A DNA stretch of 41,563 nt from Microbacterium sp. (GTDB lineage: Bacteria > Actinomycetota > Actinomycetes > Actinomycetales > Microbacteriaceae). Numbering within the stretch: position 1 is the first letter of the stretch; each line of letters opens with the position of its first letter. The stretch lies in assembly GCA_031277885.1 (NCBI GenBank), contig JAITLM010000027.1, positions 1-41,563 on the forward strand. The letters run 5' to 3'. This document shows, piece after piece, positions 39,349 through 41,563 of the stretch. Both the position numbers and the translations under genes were made by a program. Below the pieces are notes generated by a model. That model saw nothing but the letters and a program-made list of their open reading frames with translations, was not told where the DNA came from and ran no database searches.

Positions 39349-40322
39349 TCGTCTTCCGCGACCCCTCCGAGATCCCCGCGGACTTCGGGCGCACGGTCGC
39401 CGCGATCGGCAAGTTCGACGGCGTGCACTCCGGCCATCGCGCGGTGTTCCGTCGCGCCCAGCAGGACGCGGCGCGCATCGGCGCGAAGACCGTGGCCGTG
39501 ACCTTCGACCGCAATCCGCTGAGCGTGCTGCGCCCCGACCGGTGCCCGGACGATCTCGTGTCGGTCGAGCGCAAGATCGAGCTGCTCTCCGCGTGCGGAC
39601 TGGACGCGGTCCTCGTGCTGACCTTCGACGAGCAGCTGGCGTCGCGCACGGCCGAGGACTTCGCGCAGGCGATCCTCGTCGATGCTCTGCACGTCGCCAC
39701 GGTCCTCGTCGGACGCGACTTCCGATTCGGGAGCGGCGGCAAGGGGACGCCGGCGCTGCTGGCAGAACTGGGCGCACGGAGCGACTTCACGGTCGACGTG
39801 ATCGAGGACGTGTTCCTGGAAGGCACGGACCGGCGGGTCTCCTCGTCCTGGGTGCGCGAGCTGCTCTCGGCGGGCGACGTGGCGCTCGCGGGCGCCGTGC
39901 TGGGACGCCCGGTCTCGGTGCGCGGCGAGGTCGTGCACGGCCTCAAGCGAGGGCGCGAGCTCGGATTCCCCACTGCCAACCTTCCTGCCCTGCTCGACGA
40001 GATGGTGCCGGCGGACGGCGTCTACGCGGGCCGGCTGGCGGATCACACGACCGGACTCGTGCACCCCGCGGCGATCTCCGTCGGGACGAACCCCACGTTC
40101 GACGACGTGCTGCAGCGCCAGGTCGAGGCGCACGCGATCGACAGCCCGGGTCTGGACCTCTACGGTCACGACGTGACGGTCGAGTTCACCCACCGGCTGC
40201 GCGGCATGACGGCGTTCGAGAGCATGGACGCGCTCGTCGCGGGCATCGCCTCCGACGTCGCCCAGGCGCGGATCCTGCTGGGCGTGCCGGAGCCGGATCC
40301 GGCGAACTCGCCCGCCGAGTGA
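39345..40322 (+). CDS. ribF: bifunctional riboflavin kinase / FAD synthetase
   Basis: Makes FMN and then FAD from riboflavin. The N-terminal adenylyltransferase domain has AAIGKFDGVHSGHRAVF (GxFDGxHxGH motif), VTFDRNPLSVLRPDR, and VGRDFRFGSGGKGTPALL. The C-terminal flavokinase domain has GRELGFPTANLP (the PTAN motif) and GVYAGRL, then SVGTNPTF and VEFTHRLRGM. 325 residues. ATG at 39345 overlaps the preceding membrane-protein stop. It ends 22 bp before the helicase promoter; I see no clear terminator there. Confidence 0.96.
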   Translation: MIVFRDPSEIPADFGRTVAAIGKFDGVHSGHRAVFRRAQQDAARIGAKTVAVTFDRNPLSVLRPDRCPDDLVSVERKIELLSACGLDAVLVLTFDEQLASRTAEDFAQAILVDALHVATVLVGRDFRFGSGGKGTPALLAELGARSDFTVDVIEDVFLEGTDRRVSSSWVRELLSAGDVALAGAVLGRPVSVRGEVVHGLKRGRELGFPTANLPALLDEMVPADGVYAGRLADHTTGLVHPAAISVGTNPTFDDVLQRQVEAHAIDSPGLDLYGHDVTVEFTHRLRGMTAFESMDALVAGIASDVAQARILLGVPEPDPANSPAE

Positions 40323-40344
40323 GCGCATCGGGGCTCGCGTGGCG

Positions 40345-40350
40345 TAAACT
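40345..40350 (+). promoter_or_regulatory. -10 element, SNF2 helicase transcript
   Basis: TAAACT; predicted start near 40357, about 180 nt before the helicase ATG. Confidence 0.5.
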
Positions 40351-40356
40351 GACCCC

Positions 40357-40536
40357 GAACCCGTTGTGATCGACGTGCGCGATGCACGCCTGCGGGGTTC
40401 TCGTCCGCTCGGTCTGCGATGCCTCTCGGCAGCCGCCCGTCCGCGGACACGCATCGTCGGGACGGAGCTTCGTCCGGGCGGTCATTTTCGGACAGTCGCC
40501 GTCCTCTCGGAGACGGCATCCACGCTCAGGAGGAGC
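40357..40536 (+). promoter_or_regulatory. structured 5' leader of the helicase gene
   Basis: About 180 nt without a supported gene. Local hairpins: CGTGC/GCACG (40374-40388), GGACG/CGTCC (about 40460-40477) and GCCGTC/GACGGC (about 40498-40517), then CAGGAGGAGC as ribosome site. A GTG at 40366 is in frame with the helicase and would add 57 residues with no recognisable fold. The leader matches no riboswitch I recognise. Confidence 0.4.
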
Positions 40537-41563
40537 ATGCCGACCACGGCGACCGCCACCCGGCGGAAGAAGACGTCGCGTCGAGACGAGGACGCGCCGC
40601 TGATCCCGATCCTCGCGCGCAAGGTGCGCGAGATCGAGGCCAAGGCCCAGCACGGGAAACTCGGCCCGACCAACCGCGTCAAGTTCCAGGTGATCGCGTT
40701 CCTGGTGCGCGAGGAGCGCGCGAGAGCCAAGGGGGACGTCGAACTCGGCGACTCCGCGCGGGCGGAGCAGCTCAAGCGCCTGGACGGCGTGGCGACGATC
40801 CTCGCCAAGACCGCTGCGCGCGACACGTCGCTGATCCAGTTGCTCGAGGCGGACCAGGCGACGAGCCCCGTCGCGAAGCGGATGCGCCGCGACTGGCTGC
40901 TGGAGTCGGGCGCGGAACTCGCTCCCGAAGAGCTCGTGATCGCCGACGTCGTCCGCGTGCAGCAGGCGCCGGTCGTGCCCGCTGCTCTCGCCGAGCGCCA
41001 GGTCACGCCGCCCTCGGTGGAGTCGCGGATGCTCGCGAACCCCTTCCTCGCGCCGGACCTCACGCCCCGCCCCGCCGCGACCCCGCGGCGCCGGCTGGAC
41101 GGCTGGGAGCTCATGGGCCCGCTGTACAAGGCGTTCGAGTCGGGTGCCGGTGGCACGGCGGCCTCGATGGAGCTGCCTCCGCTGCCCGAGTACGACCACC
41201 TCTCGCCCAAGGGCCTCGAGGTCATGGTGCACCAGTCGCGCTTCCTCGAGTCGGTCAGGGCGGGGCATCGCTCGTTCCTGCTCGCCGACGAGCCCGGCCT
41301 CGGCAAGACGGCCCAGTCGCTGCTCGCGGCCCAGGCCGCGTCGGCGTACCCGCTCCTCGTCGTCGTGCCGAACGTCGTCAAGACGAACTGGGCGCGCGAG
41401 GTCGCGCGCTGGACCCCTGGCCGCAGCGTGAGCGTCGTCCACGGCGACGGTCACGACGTCGACGGCTTCGCCGACATCATCGTGCTGAACTACGAGATCC
41501 TCGACCGCCACGTCGGGTGGATCGGCGACCACGGCTTCCGCGGGATGATCGTCGACGAGGCCC
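40537..41563 (+). CDS. SNF2/DEAD-like helicase, N-terminal part (3' truncated)
   Basis: Open to the end of the window, 342 residues visible. After a basic N-terminus (ATATRRKKTSRRDED) and a helical region (ARKVREIEAKAQHGKLG, FQVIAFLVREERA), the superfamily 2 ATPase begins. An upstream Q-like segment MVHQSRFLESVRAG is followed by motif I LLADEPGLGKTAQSLLAAQ, motif Ia LLVVVPNVVKTNWAREVARW, IIVLNYEILDRH, and the start of motif II (MIVDEA at the last base). The DEPGLGKT and VPNVVKTNW patterns are those of SNF2-family proteins (SMARCAL1/HARP-like or phage-like), so DNA translocation or remodelling is expected. ATG at 40537 is chosen for the AGGAGG site immediately upstream. Confidence 0.85.
   Translation, partial: MPTTATATRRKKTSRRDEDAPLIPILARKVREIEAKAQHGKLGPTNRVKFQVIAFLVREERARAKGDVELGDSARAEQLKRLDGVATILAKTAARDTSLIQLLEADQATSPVAKRMRRDWLLESGAELAPEELVIADVVRVQQAPVVPAALAERQVTPPSVESRMLANPFLAPDLTPRPAATPRRRLDGWELMGPLYKAFESGAGGTAASMELPPLPEYDHLSPKGLEVMVHQSRFLESVRAGHRSFLLADEPGLGKTAQSLLAAQAASAYPLLVVVPNVVKTNWAREVARWTPGRSVSVVHGDGHDVDGFADIIVLNYEILDRHVGWIGDHGFRGMIVDEA

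Noticed and set aside
40366..40536. 57-residue N-terminal extension of the SNF2 helicase from a GTG at 40366
   Set aside because: In frame, but the translation is Arg-rich without recognisable fold and a strong AGGAGG site lies right before the ATG at 40537.
1..41563. tRNA, rRNA, CRISPR array, IS element or prophage
   Set aside because: No cloverleaf with a conserved T-arm in the gaps, no regularly spaced repeats, no transposase, integrase or phage structural motifs in any frame I read.

Overview
The window is about 41.6 kb of very high-GC DNA with dense genes, GTG and TTG starts and many leaderless promoters. Gene content and order (dxr - M50 protease - ispG; proS; nusA - ylxR - infB - rbfA; truB - ribF; DUF222/HNH endonuclease; a small two-FKBP lipoprotein) point to an actinobacterium of the Microbacteriaceae, most likely Microbacterium or a close relative. 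This is chromosomal core DNA with short accessory stretches. I see no rRNA, tRNA, CRISPR array, complete IS element or prophage. No gap between genes exceeds about 215 bases.

Left part (1-12.5 kb): the tail of an FtsK/SpoIIIE-type gene, alanine dehydrogenase and asparaginase (amino-acid catabolism), an OsmC-like peroxidase, a PlsC-type acyltransferase and a double-FKBP lipoprotein. Next come dxr and ispG of the MEP isoprenoid pathway with a RseP/Rip1-type site-2 protease. A fused anthranilate synthase (trpEG) on the opposite strand separates the protease from ispG. Upstream of trpEG is a complete ribosome-mediated attenuator: an 11-residue leader peptide with two adjacent Trp codons, mutually exclusive hairpins, and a promoter that makes the leader peptide leaderless. 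A small SnoaL-like protein and an AlaX-type editing hydrolase follow.

Middle part (12.5-19.1 kb, mostly minus strand): a DUF222/HNH endonuclease; a nucleotidyltransferase bracketed by a 28-bp perfect direct repeat; a YtrA-type GntR regulator translationally coupled to a membrane protein, with two operator palindromes at the shared promoter; an erythromycin-esterase-family protein; and an RNB ribonuclease.

Right-centre (19.1-29.3 kb): a PEP-mutase-family enzyme, proS, then a catabolic/regulatory block. The block holds a TetR regulator, an APC permease divergent from an S58 aminopeptidase with one palindromic operator at each promoter, a PNPOx-type oxidase coupled to a cupin, a LOG-family protein, a receiver-less LuxR fragment and a flavin amine oxidase. 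It lies between proS and nusA; rimP, often found next to nusA, is not there.

Right end (29.3-41.5 kb): nusA (with an 11-codon leaderless upstream ORF), ylxR, infB, rbfA, a large LuxR regulator without an ATPase domain, mutY, then truB - two small membrane proteins - ribF with ATGA overlaps, and the 5' part of a SNF2 helicase behind a structured leader of about 180 nt.

Two window-wide patterns stand out. About a dozen genes have a TANNNT -10 hexamer 6-7 nt before the start codon, predicting leaderless mRNAs. The palindrome GGATCC also appears far more often than base composition predicts.
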